From Cacajao melanocephalus (Eukaryota; Chordata; Mammalia; Primates; Pitheciidae), in assembly GCA_963573385.1 (NCBI GenBank), contig CAUYLG010052017.1:1-64000 (forward strand): a DNA stretch of 64,000 nt. The letters run 5' to 3'. Positions 47,271-59,962 of the stretch are shown here, one piece after another; positions within the stretch are counted from its first letter, which is position 1, and each line of letters opens with the position of its first letter. Under the pieces are notes generated by a model. It did no database searches and was not told where the DNA came from. It saw nothing but the letters and a program-made list of their open reading frames with translations. Both the position numbers and the translations under genes were made by a program.

Positions 47271-50200
47271 AAAACTTTACATTAGCATGTAACAAAATGG
47301 GGATGGAGATGAGGTTCCTTATCATTATGCCTTCTTAAATTTCACTTTAGCTTGGCATTTGCTAAGAAAACTGAGCTAAAGTCGAGATCAATATATGGAT
47401 ATGTTCTGGTTCAATGTAGCTAAATCAGGAAAGCTCTATAAGAAAGACAACCATAAGATGATATAATTAATGGAGAAGATAAATATTATAAATTTTATAA
47501 TTCCCAGCTGATAAAAACTCACTTTATTTCCTCTCCTCTAGCCACGATATTTAGAATTACTTGGTCTTTCAAAATATTTTTTAAATTATTCAATTAAATT
47601 ACAAGCAAGAAAGTCTAAAAGCAGAAAGGACTTGGAGAGGGGTGAGCACACACAGCAACAACATTAATAATAATGCACAGTCTTACCAATTTCAAACTTC
47701 TCTCTCATGTTTGCTCTCATTGGATCATCAAACATTCTTTTCTGTATGTCAAGTGTAGTATCTCCTGCAAATTCACAGCTAAATGTTGCATAATACATGT
47801 GGGATATAAGGGATCCAACTTTAAGGATGTACAAAAAGCTACAACAGTTACATAGTATATTTAAAAAAACATTCTTTGCATTTTATGAACTGGAGACAAG
47901 GGTCATAGCAGAAACTTCCACCATTAGTCCCCTTGGTCATATCGATTAACCTCCTTCAGTCACATTTTTACACAAAAGGAATAGAAATGTTAGAGAAATG
48001 CTTTGGGATTTCAAGGCTGTCATTAACATTTATGAGAAGAGAGGTAAAGGAGCTAGCTAGTAATTATCGATGCACTGCATTGCTCTACATCTCTGACAGG
48101 AACCCAACTTTTTGGATCAAGCTGTAGGCAGCACTGTTAGCCATGAGCTTCCATGGTCATGATGAGATTGTAGATCTTGGCATGGTTCAGCAGGTGTCAT
48201 TTATATGTGATGTCAGATACAGGAAAAATGCAGGGAATATCATTCTAGAAAGCAATAGGAGCTTTCTAATCTAGAGCATCTCCATAACTCAAAGTCTTTG
48301 CTAAATGATTACTGTTGTTCATTTTCAGTTACAACAATGACTTGAATCAAGAATATTGTGGAAAAGCATCCTAGTTAATAGAACTGTTAAGATAAATAAA
48401 AATGTGTAAATTCTAAATATATTTTCAACTATTTGCAAGGCTATATGAATATTTCTGAAATACTAGTTACTTTGTTGTGAGAATGTACGTTTCCATTTAA
48501 TTTTTAAATGCTTTATTTTTATAAATCTTTAGCATGTAGAATTCTCCAGCACTGTATGGATTCAATTATAAAAATGCAATACATTTTACTAAAAATACAT
48601 CTACATAGTATTTGAATACTCAAATGGATGTTGGCAGTGAAAGGAGAAAAGATATCAAAACTGAACAAATCTAGAATAAAACTACTACCAAATTCTTTTA
48701 ATGTAGCAAAACAGTCAGCTTTAGAAGAAAACTTTCAAGAACACATAAAATGCAAATGTCATGAATGACGTGATCTCTCCGGATTTTTATGACATATTCA
48801 TTTGCTTCATATGCTTGAAGTCAGAAGCCTAAAATTGAATAGACATCTATATTTATAATTTATCATAGTCACAGATCCTTAAAAAATTATGTCATATAAA
48901 ATTCTTATGTTACTATTTTCAGAGATAAGAATTAAGAATTCAAATACTCTAGTTTATAACATAATAGAATTGCATACTATTAGTGACTGAATAGACTACT
49001 TTTACTTGAATAATTAAATTCAACAAAGAAAGGAACACAAAAGTCATATAGACAGTTAACATTAATAACAAGAATTTAACCCTCTCTCTTACTTCTCTGT
49101 TTAGTAAAGTTTTCAATTACTTTAAATGTTATACAAAACGAATAGTGATAATGAAGACAGAATATTTTTCTTCATATAGTATCTTGAGTTTGAGTTTAAT
49201 TCACCATCTGGGTTTAGTACACCTTATATTTAGCAACTGTTTTTAAGGATATTAAAAATTAGGCAAAGATAATTTAATATTGCACACTATTCTCTGCTTA
49301 ATATAAAAATGAACAGTACTTCTGTAAATTTCATTTTATATTTTAAGAGTTTTTAAAGTGACTTTTATTATTTTCAAATTTCACTTGTATCTATCTTTTT
49401 ATATGGTGTTTGTCACAACTACCTTTCCTTTCTATGGCTTCAGTTATTTCACATTAACATTTATGCATTATTTTCAACAAAACAAGATTGGAGTAAAATA
49501 TATACTCATGAAATGCACTAACATTCCGCTCTTATAATTTAAAACAAATATGCAATGCATATAAGTACAGAGTTTCTTTGTTACCCCGAAATTGAATTTT
49601 AGATATAAGTCAATTGTGCTTTGGATTTTTAAAAATATACTCATTCATCATCATAGGAACAGCCTTTCCTCAAATTATGGCAATATTCCTCTCTTAGACA
49701 TGATTGTAGTAGAATACAGATAGGTTGTAAATAATTTGAAAGCATCCTAAAAATAAAACATATTGTAATTGCTGGTTAATTAATCTTATGAAATGAAATC
49801 CTAAAATGTGCAATTCATGAGTTTTAACTCAATTGGTGAGTAGTTTCAGAGAAATAACAGGCTTATGTAAATCAACAATAATTTTGTAATTTTTCTACAA
49901 GGTTTAAACTTATTGAACTTCCATATCATATCACCCTTTTCAAGCTTCTCTCAACAAGCAGCTTATGAAAAAGCTGATTTGTCTTCTGAGCTGTAGCCCA
50001 TAAAATAACTGAACTTTCAGTAAGTCAGGAAGTCTACCCCACTGAGCAGTGAATTTAAAGATTCAACGAATGATGAATATCCAACAAACTACTTTCTAAA
50101 TGTTTTTTTAACTCCAATTTCCTTTATTTTCCTTTACTTTTTAAAAATTAACCCTAAGGATTATACATGAAAAACAAAATAAAAGCATCATACCAATAAA

Positions 50201-52734
50201 AAAACAAATAAATATTATTGTAAATCAGACATATAGATATGAATGCAGGTAGCACACTCACAAAAGGTAACATATCCATTGTTTTGAGTATTTTGTTATC
50301 ATCACTTTATATTTGCTGCTTTTATTAAGGCATTTACATTATGAGGGACCTGAGAAATGTTATTTTTCAGACATGGCTTTTATGAGATACTTAAAAAAAT
50401 CTTTTGTTTTACTTTAATCACTCTTACTAGCAGTTTCAAAATTCTACATTTCTTGTTATGTGTAATTCTGCCCACTGTTTAATTTTGTTCTAATATTTGA
50501 TGTATCAATTTTAATTGTCCAAAAACCTAAACAGTTCTTTTAGATGTGAAATACTTCACGGCTAAATAAACTATTATTTTAAGATCAGTGTAACTTTGGT
50601 ATTTATTTAAGGAACAAGTTTATTTACTAGAAATGGCTATTCAAAATTGCCAAAAAAGGTAATGAGTCATAGAATTATGAATCAAAGTATTTTGGGAAAA
50701 GTAAGAGCTTCAATGTAGTACAATTAAGCATTTCTTAAAATGTTTCAAATAACAGTCTGAGAATGTGATTAAAACTATGCTTTCTCTCTTGAAAAAAAAT
50801 ACACAGGCTCACAAATTTTGCATGCAGTTCTAACACATTAGAAGCACATCTTTGCAGTCTGTTCACAAACCAGAGGTAGCAGAATTTGGAGGTTTTGTTC
50901 AAGCTCATCTTAAAGAAACCTTGGTCTTCCAGAGTTAGATGGCTTTCCAAGGTTAAACAGCTTGGTACAGCTCAAGACAAAATACAGGTTTCTTGGAATG
51001 AGTAATTTTTCTATTACATCCAATTACACAATTCTAACCAACTAGAAAGAAGGATTCATAATAACTAAACCCACTTTACAACAACTTTAGATTTTTTCCT
51101 ATGGAATAAAGTGTATCTAATTTCATCAATGCATGTTTCACTACAAGAGGTAATTGTGTGGAGATCTTGATCCCTCAGTAAGATTGAGCAAACCCAACAG
51201 GAGTGCTACAAACGTCTCTTAAATTTTAACTGAATGGGCCTGCATTGGCAGTGCAGAGGGAATGTTGACACTAGAAGAGACGCCAGTCTGGGAAACTAGG
51301 TGTTTTCAGATGAAATCATATCACAGAGGATTAGACAGGTATGCAGATGCTAGCTGATCATTAAGCATTGTCTGCCCACCATCAGCTTTTCTTTGATATA
51401 TAAATTCACAGATTTACTGGCTACTAAGTAACAAACCAAATCCATGTGGCTCAGTTTCTGAGAAACACCAACCATCTGAACAACTTCACTGAAGCTGGGG
51501 TTAAGTGATGAAGAGGTAGCTTTACCCTGGCAGATGGTTTTGGTTAGAAATTCCATTCCCACAGTGAACAATCATCATCCTCACTGCCAATTTCACTTAT
51601 TTGTCCAAAGTCTTCCACCTGAACCAATCAACACTTTTAAATTATCCATTCTCTCTCTTTCAAAGAGCTATAGTATTTGACATTACTGTTGCTCATTTTC
51701 TAAACTTACATGAAGTCTTTTCAAAAGAATCATCTAGAAAATACTCCCCTCACCATGATTATTTGCTTTCCTCATACTTTACTCTTCTCATTTCTGGTCC
51801 CCAGCTGTGATTCCCTCCTCTTCTAATATCCCTTTTTATCTCCTCCTTTTTCTCTCTCATCCCATCTTGTTTTTATAAACTCACTGTGCTCTTCCTTCTA
51901 TATTCCGCATTGTTTTACTACAATAGGAAAAAACAAATGGGCCAGTGGTCTTTTATGAAACTTTAAAAAGACTACCATTGTCATACTAAAATTCTAATTT
52001 CTAGCACTGGAATTACAGATTACATTAAATTCCCTCAGAAGAGGAGCTGGAGCAAATATGTGAGTATTGATATTTTGGGAGGAGAGATGTTCCAAGGGAA
52101 GCACCAGTATGATCCCAAAGGGACAAGGACTCAGTACGATGTTGAGATGTTGAGCAGCCTAATGCTATGGCACAGAAAGACCTTTGGAATCCAACACCAC
52201 TGTTCAACTTTGAGAAGCAATATGTACTGTGTCTCAGGTTTATCCCCACCAAGGATCAAGGGAACTACGATATTGATCCACAGAGCTGCCAGTCATTGAT
52301 TCAGGGCTGCTCCCAGGTGATATGAACTCCTGGCATTTCCATTTGCCCTTCAGCTGAGCCAGATGCCTTGACCAGAAAAGCCTTCACGAAGAGTCTCAGG
52401 TGCTTCCAGTTGGAATGTATGCGAGTGGTGTGTGTTGATGAGATATGGGTGAATCACAAACAGCACCTGCAACCAATGATTCCCTTGCTACATTTTTTGT
52501 ATGTATTTAATATTGAGCATAACTTTTCCTCTGAAACACAGTAGATATTTAATATATTGTTTCCACACTTGTGATTTCACAAGAAGAAATGTCTTGGCCC
52601 TTCTGACTGGCTCTCATAAGCACACTGGTGAATCTAGTGATTCACAAGAGAGTGCAGTGGGGTCAAGTTCCTATTTGGGGACATAACTGGCAAGAAGTGA
52701 AATTTCTAGGCTTTCAAGTAATGTGCAAACAATG
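47271..52734. other. 5.5 kb without a nameable repeat or gene
   Basis: The longest stretch in the window lacking repeats I can name. Mostly AT-rich, with balanced blocks at 50860-51600 and 52000-52480. Open frames of 60-79 codons occur on both strands without domains. Some may be repeats too old to recognise by eye. Confidence 0.4.
52000..52480. other. GC-richer block, origin unknown
   Basis: About 480 bases clearly less AT-rich than either side, for example 'gatcccaaagggacaaggac', 'ccccaccaaggatcaaggga' and 'tcagctgagccagatgcctt'. Overlapping open frames exist on both strands (52060-52299 and 52025-52252), neither with a recognisable domain. The minus strand has a faint high-copy-repeat flavour I could not name. 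Alternatives: internal part of an old retroelement, a decayed pseudogene, or a regulatory block. Confidence 0.35.
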
Positions 52735-52940
52735 TCAGCTTTGCAGTTAGACAGACCTAACTTTTTTAGTTTTTTAGTTTAATGACTGTGTACTGTGCAA
52801 TTTAATTTTTTTTCAGGCTCAGGGTTCTTATATTTTAAGAGGAAATATTAATAGCACACAGCTGTGGGGACTAAAAGAGATCAAGTAAGCTAGGCAGAAG
52901 GATACAATTTCATTACTTAGTAAATACTCAGCTTTTGTTG
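52735..52940 (-). mobile_element. MIR SINE relic, reverse
   Basis: Reverse MIR at low identity: 'gactgtgtactgtgcaattt' in place of 'agctgtgtgaccttgggcaa', then 'caggctcagggttcttatat', 'aagaggaaatattaatagca', 'ggggactaaaagagatcaag' and 'cttagtaaatactcagcttt'. Confidence 0.58.
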
Positions 52941-54236
52941 GTCACTTCCACCACCCCTTCTCCCTCCAAATCACCAAGATTAGTAGTATTTTACAATTCA
53001 CGAAACTAAAATTACATTTCCCAGTATCTTTTCTTTTTTCAAAAGCTTATTTTTGCCTTCTTTAATTATATGTGTTCTTGTAGTCTGTGAAATGTGGATA
53101 TATGCAGGATAGAAGTACAGAGATAACTGAACAGAATATTTAAAAAATAATCCAGTTTTGCATTCATATGGTAATGACCATATTTCATTGGTTTATATAA
53201 TGCTACCATCTTGAATTTCAATTTTTCTAGGTCACTCAAGTTAGTGGCACAATATAACTTAAAAATTGTTACAGTACATTGCAATTGAGCCTAGCTTTCC
53301 TCTCCAGTATATATTAGTTGTGTAGTTGTCTTTGATTTTATTGCCTTCTTCTAGGCATGCAGATAAACAGATTGCAAGCACAACATTCCACAAGGCTCCT
53401 TTAACATTTTCCCTGCAGGTTTGCATTCAGCTGGATGGTTATATAATTACAGGGTGGATCCCCAGTAGACATGATTGTGGCCCTTTTTCCAAACACTGCA
53501 TCACCTCTTCATGCTCATCACCAAGCAATCATATTCCCTGTACTTGGCTTTTTCTTCATGTCTCTAGATTTACTTGTCATATTCAAAGTGGACAAATGTT
53601 ATATGCCAGCTTGAAAAATTCTCTAAATCTGTCTAACTCATGTACAGTATCAGTATAATTTATAGTTTGCTAACACGTATATGCATTTCCTTATATAGGA
53701 AGACCATAAACACAACTTATACAAATAAAGCCTATGTATAAAATATTGTGCATAACCGAATCAGTTATTAGTCAATTTACCTTTTGTACACATGACCATT
53801 TAAATACATTTCTAAGAGGAGCTTTAAGTAATTAGCCAAAAATAAAAGATTAACTATAGTAAAAACAGAGGAATTCTACAAATGTATTGCTTAAAAATTA
53901 AATAGAACTCACAGTACACTATAATAAAAGCTTAAAATGTGTTTAATACATCAAGAAGACAGTAATAACCCAGGAGTAAGTAGTATTCCTTGATGATAAT
54001 AGGATAAAGGATCCACTTAGTAAATACCTTCCAAAACAGTCAATAAGAAATAATAAATTACTTATTTTTATTTATTGCTCAATATTTCAAGGATATATTC
54101 ACTTTCTACTTGTTTCTTGGAACATGTAGGTTAGAGGTATAGAAATAATTAAATAGAAAACTGTGAAAGAAAAGCTGAAAGAAGACTTAAGGATCATGTA
54201 GTTTATACTTTTTATTTTAGAATTGATTCCCGTAGT
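52941..54236. other. Unassigned DNA
   Basis: No recognised repeat. A 110-codon open frame on the + strand at 53326-53658 is Ser/His/Cys-rich without a domain and is probably chance. Confidence 0.4.
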
Positions 54237-54535
54237 ATCCAATATGGTAGTCATAGGCCACTGTTAATGTCAAGCATTTGAAATGTAGCTGTGTTCCAAG
54301 CTACATTGAGATGTGTTCCAAGTATAAAATACATCCTGACCCTGGAAACATTAGTTTAAAAAATATGTCCAATATCCTACCTATAGTATTCATGTTGAAC
54401 ACATGTGAATAATCCTATTTTTGACATATCGGATTACATAAAATGTATTAATTTTATTTTTTTACTCAATAATATAGATACTAGAATATTTTAGAACACA
54501 TGTTAATTCAATTATATTTCCATAGAAATGTTGGA
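54237..54535 (+). mobile_element. Probable old DNA-transposon relic, family not named
   Basis: 'tatccaatatggtagtcata', 'ggccactgttaatgtcaagc', 'atttgaaatgtagctgtgtt' and 'ttgagatgtgttccaagtat', then 'aaaatacatcctgacc', follow the order of a familiar human MER-type repeat ('tccaatatggtagccactag ... cacttgaaatgtggctag ... gagatgtgctgtaagtgtaa'). I am not sure of its name. A small internal duplication of 'tgtgttccaag' is present at about 54290-54325. Confidence 0.55.
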
Positions 54536-55579
54536 TTTTACTAATCAAAAGTTACCATGAAAGTCAAATGAAAAAAGTTTTATGTATGGTGAATAAACCA
54601 TGAAGACCTACTGTTAATTTTCTTAAAATGTTGAGATAAGAAATGAAGGAACTGTGAGCCAAAATGTAAGCTTAATTCGTATAGAATGCCTATCAGAGTT
54701 CTTTTGTGCCAGAGCCTTTGTGCGGCCACCATGATGACCTGTGTTCATGTCTTCCAGTAATGACTCTAGAAATTACAGACAAGTCTCACTGTGACATTGG
54801 AGATTTTAATAGTGGTGGATACAGCCAAGATAATGTGTCTCTGCAAATGCCTGACACTTCTCAGAGCTCTTTGAGGAAACAAATCTATAGATAGGGAAAA
54901 TATAGGAAAGACAATTAGCTTGCTACAAGTCTCTTAAATTGTCATTATATTGAGAGCAATTGGTAGTGAGTGGGAGGACAGAAAGCATAGATAGCTACTA
55001 AAGACAGAAACAAAAGAGTTTGTAGCAAAAAAGACAGATATTAGAGCTATAAGTGAAAGAAAACTGTTCCTAAGATTAAACAACATTGAATAAGATCATA
55101 TAGCAGTTTTGTAAATGAGCTGAAGAAGCAACATCACAAAAAATACTGAGTTTTATGAAAAATTGTTCAGATTAAAGAAATGCCAAAGTAATGAATACAT
55201 ACCTAAGTATTTTTCTCTATGTATATAAACAGGTTTGGGAATGACATATGATTTTTTAATGGGCAATTTAAGCTGTACCTGTCTTAATAATTAGTACCAA
55301 GTTTTAAAAATAAATCCTCTTTCAGAAAATAAAAACGATGCCTTAACGTAAAACTTCTAATCAATGTCTGTCTCTTGGAGTTCTGCCTATTTTGCGAACT
55401 GCCTTTAAAATAAGAAAATAAGGTCTGCCAAAAAGAATGGATACTCATAATCTCTGGCTTGATTTCCTGAAAAATACTCCTTTTTCTTCTTTTATGATAT
55501 TAAACAATTGGCAGAATCTCTTTTAAACAATTTTAAAATAAATGACAATTTGGAATATTTTTTGAGGACTATTTCAATA
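54536..55579. other. Unassigned AT-rich DNA
   Basis: No recognised repeat or gene. A 62-codon open frame at 54706-54894 shows no domain. Confidence 0.4.
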
Positions 55580-55853
55580 TATACATTAGATTCCGGGATA
55601 CATGTGCAGAACATGCAGGTTTGTTACATAGGTATTTACGTGCCATGGTGGTTTGCTGCATCCGTCAATCCGTCATCTACATTAGCTATTTCCCCTAATG
55701 CTATCCCTCTCCTAGGCCCCCATCCCCCGACAGGCCCTGGTGTGTGATGTTCCCCTCCCTGTGTCCATGTGTTTTCATTGCTCAACTCCCACTTATGAGT
55801 GAGAACATGCAATGTTTGGTTTTCTGTTCCTGTGTTAGTTTGCTGAGAATGAA
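55580..55853 (-). mobile_element. L1P 3'-end fragment, reverse
   Basis: Antisense L1 3' UTR from 'gatacatgtgcagaacatgc' through 'ctatccctctcctaggcccc' and 'cccacttatgagtgagaaca' to 'tagtttgctgagaatgaatt'. About 270 bases, very similar to the matching part of the copy at 21369-22168. Poly-A (T on this strand) is absent and no convincing target-site duplication was found. Confidence 0.94.
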
Positions 55854-56051
55854 TTATGTCTTGAAACGCTATTTATTTAAAGAAAGGGACAACTGAAGTA
55901 ATCTCCTCCCTTTCACATCTTCTAGTCATTCTCACCTGTAAACTAGTTTTTCTGTTAACATTTTGTGTGGAACAAAAGAAAAGGTCCATGTGAGCATGAG
56001 AGAGAGATCATGCTATTTTAAAACATCACTAATATGAATCAGATATCTATT

Positions 56052-56200
56052 AACAATAATAGCTACTTTTATTAAATATTTGTCCCATCTACTAGGGGCT
56101 ATTCTATTATTATTCTATTATTCTATTCTATTATTTTTTAGATTCTAAATCTAATTGAATCCTCACAACACTATGAGTCCCACTGTTGACAATTTACAAA
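56052..56200 (+). mobile_element. MIR SINE with a TTCTA/TTATT expansion
   Basis: 'attaacaataatagctactt', 'ttattaaatatttgtcccat' and 'ctactaggggctattctatt', then an irregular tattattctattattctatt expansion (about 56100-56140), then 'ctaattgaatcctcacaaca' and 'ctatgagtccc'. The two halves are the MIR core; the microsatellite grew between them. Confidence 0.72.
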
Positions 56201-56848
56201 AATTTGGGCCTGTTATCTGACGTAACAAAAAATTATTTTTATTTTAGATAGTGTTGACATTTATCCCCTTGACTCATCCATGGACAAGGAAAACCTTTTT
56301 TATGTTGTGTGTATATCATCAGAGAACTGGGAAGTTTGAACAAATCCTTTCAGTAATGGAAGGTCTGCAGGTGATTTTGCAAAAGAACACTTTCTGTTTG
56401 GCCTGTTGGCAAGGCAGATATCCACTGGATTTCCAGGCCACGCTGGTCTACTTATGCATTAAGATAGTGTGAAGGCTCTATACATGTGAAAAGCATTATC
56501 TTTATGTTAAGCTTGCCAAAAGTTATACCAAAAGATGTAATTTAAAGTATATATGCAAAAGAGAAAATTTTACTACGAAAGGGTCTACAAAATAGTCAAG
56601 AAATGTTCTTTGTATAAAGAATTTAAAGGTATAGTATAAGAGTCCTGTTTCAATGACTGCGAATCTTTGCCCGCTTTCCCCTAAGATATACCTGATTTTA
56701 GCTCTCAAATACTTTCATAACTGAAGGGACAGCAAATTTTATATAAGCATATGCATTTTTTCTTCTACAGCATTTCTACAAATAACATAATAGGATATTT
56801 TTTTTTCCAACTATACACTAGTAGTTTATTAACTTTAAAAGCAACATA
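56201..56848. other. Unassigned DNA
   Basis: No repeat or gene recognised. A 73-codon open frame (56251-56472) has no domain. Confidence 0.4.
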
Positions 56849-57113
56849 AGCCAGGTGCCATGTCTGGCGCCTATAATCCCAGCACTTTGGGAGGATAAAG
56901 GGGAAGATTCCTTGAGCCCAGGGCTTGAGAATAGACTGAGAAACATAGTGAGACTCTTTGTCAAAAAGAAAAAAAAAAGAGAGAGAGAAAGAAATAATTA
57001 GCCAGTCGTGATGCGGTTCACGTGTAGTCCTAGCTACTCAGGAAGCTGAGCCAGGGAGGTAGAGGCTGAGGTGTCTTGGAGACAGAGCAAGACTTTTTAT
57101 CTCAAAAATGAAA
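56849..57113 (+). mobile_element. Old Alu (AluJ-like), right monomer deleted in part
   Basis: 'gcctataatcccagcacttt' and 'tcctagctactcaggaagct' identify both monomers, separated by an expanded A/G-rich linker (about 56960-56992). The right monomer lacks its central part. Flanks beginning 'taaaagcaa' (56836 and 57114) are the probable target-site duplication. Confidence 0.9.
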
Positions 57114-57126
57114 TAAAAGCAAAAAA

Positions 57127-58164
57127 ATAAACAGTTTTGCTTATAGATACACAACTATCATGTCAATCCTCCCTAAAAGCATTAAATTTTAACGGTAATC
57201 CTGCTTCCATTTTTGATGCTCTTTGCTCTTTTAGCTTGTTTTAAATTTCAGATTCAAATCCCAGAGGTTGGGGCTTTCTCATTTGCATTCATATACTTTC
57301 TTCTTAAATATATAAGACTGATTAAATTAATGTATAAACAGCACTGGGGCACCAGGGGCTCAAGACAGGAACATAATTACTCTGGGGATAGAACATTTTC
57401 AAAACATATTCTAATTCAGAATAGATTTATGTGTTAATGTGCTAAAAGATAATTAGCACTGTTTCTAAATCTAGAATAACTACTTGGGTCTAAAGACCAG
57501 ACTATATCCTTAAAGCAACCAAAATTATTAGGGGTCTAGATGTGCACAAATATAAATCAAAATTTTTAGAGCAGGAGCTACTAATTAGGAAGTGCAATCG
57601 TGTCTTAAAAATGGGATTTAAAATACTGTCGTATTTTGAGATGACAGTAGAATGTTATATCAAGTTAACTACTCTCACTAATGCTGAATTCACTATACTT
57701 TTTCCTTTATTCTGACCTCGATATTATCTACCTACATTATGCTCTAGTCTTTTAATGCCTGCCACATTTTTAGCATTATCCTATTTCATTCCAAATTTGC
57801 ACACACAAACACAAAGTAAACAAAGCCAGTAACGTTTAGGTTTTGAACACTCAGGTTCTCCATACCTGTCAACTGCGCACCTTTTTTCTTCCATGTCACA
57901 TCTTCTAAAACTACTCTATGTGGGTGCTGCCCGTGTTTTAGGCTTTTCCAATCACCCAGCCCTTGCTCTCTGCTAGGAGACAACTCCACGAGAATAAAGC
58001 CTCATAAATGTGTGAATGGCTAGGCAAATCCCACCTGTTTGTATTTTTGTAAATTTACTAAGTACCATGTGAAAATGATGTATTATTATTCAGTGATTCT
58101 CAAGCTTTCTCAATTTTGGCCCTGTATGTGACTCACCTGAAGATCGTATTTTAGTTGGTTAAAA
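57127..58164. other. Unassigned DNA
   Basis: No named repeat. 57780-58010 is slightly GC-richer. Open frames at 57213-57437 and 57786-57989 carry no domain. Confidence 0.4.
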
Positions 58165-58359
58165 CAATGGTTCTCATTGAGTTTCAGCCTTTAGTGTGCA
58201 TGAAACTCAGCTGGGAGGCTTGCTCAATCACAGCTTGCAGGGCTCTGCCCTCAGAGTTTCTGATTTGCTATGTCTGGGGTACACACCATTATTTACTTAT
58301 CTAACGTGTACCCAGGTGATGATGTTTCTGGTCTTATAAGCACGCTTTGCGAACCACTG
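58165..58359 (+). mobile_element. MER5A DNA transposon (hAT-Charlie), near full length
   Basis: About 195 bp starting 'caatggttctca' and ending 'gaaccactg', the decayed terminal inverted repeats of MER5A. Internal landmarks are 'cctttagtgtgcatgaaact', 'cctcagagtttctgatttgc', 'tatgtctggggtacacacca' and 'cccaggtgatgatg'. Non-autonomous. The 8-bp target duplication expected of hAT elements is no longer visible. Confidence 0.9.
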
Positions 58360-58894
58360 GTCTGGAGTTAAGAAATCTCCTGCTGATTCCTACACTATCT
58401 AGAACTATGATAAACTTTTCTAATCAAATGTAGGAAGGCCTATAATGGACATTTCACAACATTTCCATGATAAGTGTATTTTGTGTTACTGGGCAGAACA
58501 AAACTTACTTGGAAATAATTACGTTTACTTGTATATATTTCTTAACTAATTACTATTTTCTATTTTTGAACAAACTCCTCTACCATGGTCAAAAATCTCT
58601 AGGCAGTAACATCTGAGTTTTTTTGGTATATGATAAAAATTTAGGTACCAAGACCTTTGAAAAGCTCAAGTGCTTTAAATTAGTCACAAAATGAATAGCA
58701 AAGAGACTGAGGTTTAAATTTTCAACTGTAGATATAGTGAATCAGTAGTCACAATATTCACAGTAGAATAACAGTGTAGTACTGAGGTGACACATAAGAA
58801 ATTATATTTTCAGAATGGCTTTTGGACCACAGAGAAGAAAAATATGTAAAATCCTATTTTGTTGTGAGGGAAAAAATTCCACAATCCTAAAATT
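58360..58894. other. Unassigned DNA
   Basis: No recognised feature between MER5A and the next L1. Confidence 0.4.
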
Positions 58895-58904
58895 AGAAAT
58901 GTGA

Positions 58905-59202
58905 TTTTGATTTGCATTTCTCTAATGACCAGTGATGATGAGCTTAATTCATATGTTTGTTGGCTGCATTAATGTCTTCTTTCAAAAAGTGTCTGTTCAT
59001 ATACTTTGCCCACTTTTTGATGGGGTTGTTTTTTTCTTGTAAATTGGTTTAAGTTTTCTGTAGATCCTGGATATTAGCCCTTTGTCTGATGGGTAGATTG
59101 CAAAAAATTTTTCCCATTCTGTTGGTTGCCAGTTCACTCTATTGACAGTTTCTTTTGCTGTGGAGAAGCTCTTAAGTTTAATTGCATCCCACTTATCTAT
59201 TA
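58905..59202 (-). mobile_element. Inverted 5' part of a second twin-primed L1P
   Basis: Antisense late ORF2: 'ttttgatttgcatttctcta', 'atgaccagtgatgatgagct', 'ctgtagatcctggatattag', 'ccctttgtctgatgggtaga' and 'gttgccagttcactctattg', then 'aattgcatcccacttatc'. It joins head-to-head to a sense L1 end at about 59202/59203. Flanks 'agaaatgtga' at 58895-58904 and 59953-59962 bound the whole insertion. Confidence 0.95.
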
Positions 59203-59952
59203 CCATCTCACACCAGTTAGAATGGCCGTCATTAAAAAATCAGGAGACAACAGATGCTGGAGAGGATGTGGAGAAATAGGAACGCTTTTACACTGTTGGT
59301 GAGAGTGTAAATTAATTCAACCATTGTGAAAGATAGTGTGGTAATTCCTCAAGGATCTAGAAATAGAAATACCATTTGGCCCAGCAATCCCATTACTGGG
59401 TGTATACTCAAATGATTATAAATCATTCTATTATAAAGACACATGTATATGTATGATTATTGTGGCACTGTTCACAATAGCAAAGACTTGGAACCAACCC
59501 AAATGTCCATCAATGATAGACTGGGTAAAGAAAATGTGGCACATATACACCATGGAATACTATGCAGCCAAAAAAAAAAAGATGAGTTCATGTCTTTTGC
59601 AGGGACATGGATGAAACTGGAAACCATCATTCTCAGCAAAGGGACACAAGAACAGAAAATCAAACATTGCACATTCTCACTCATAAGCAGGTGTTGAACA
59701 ATGAGAACACATGGACACAGTGAGGGGAACATCACACACTGAGGCCTGGGTGGGTGGGGGTCTACGGGAGGAATGGCAGGGGGTCGGGGGATTGGGGAGG
59801 GATAGCATTAGGAGAAATACCTAATGTAGATGATGGGGTGATGGATGCAGCAAACCATTATCATGGCATGTGTATACCTATGGAACAAACCTGCACAATC
59901 TGCACATGTACCCCAGAACTTAAACTGTAATAAATAAATAAATAAGCAAGTA
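59203..59952 (+). mobile_element. Direct 3' part of the second twin-primed L1P
   Basis: Starts 'taccatctcacaccagttag', only about a dozen consensus bases after the point where the inverted part ends, so almost nothing was lost at the switch. Continues with 'cccagcaatcccattactgg', 'aatgtggcacatatacacca', the quadruplex-prone G-rich 3' UTR at about 59743-59802, 'gcacatgtaccccagaactt' and a tail of 'taaataaataaataag' type. The TAAA repetition shows a tail that became a simple repeat. Confidence 0.97.
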
Positions 59953-59962
59953 AGAAATGTGA

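Noticed and set aside
53326..53658. 110-codon + strand open frame
   Set aside because: Ser/His/Cys-rich chance translation with no domain or flanking gene signals.
59743..59802. G-rich quadruplex-prone segment as a novel regulatory site
   Set aside because: It is the known G-rich part of the primate L1 3' UTR; the same feature appears at about 38393-38413.
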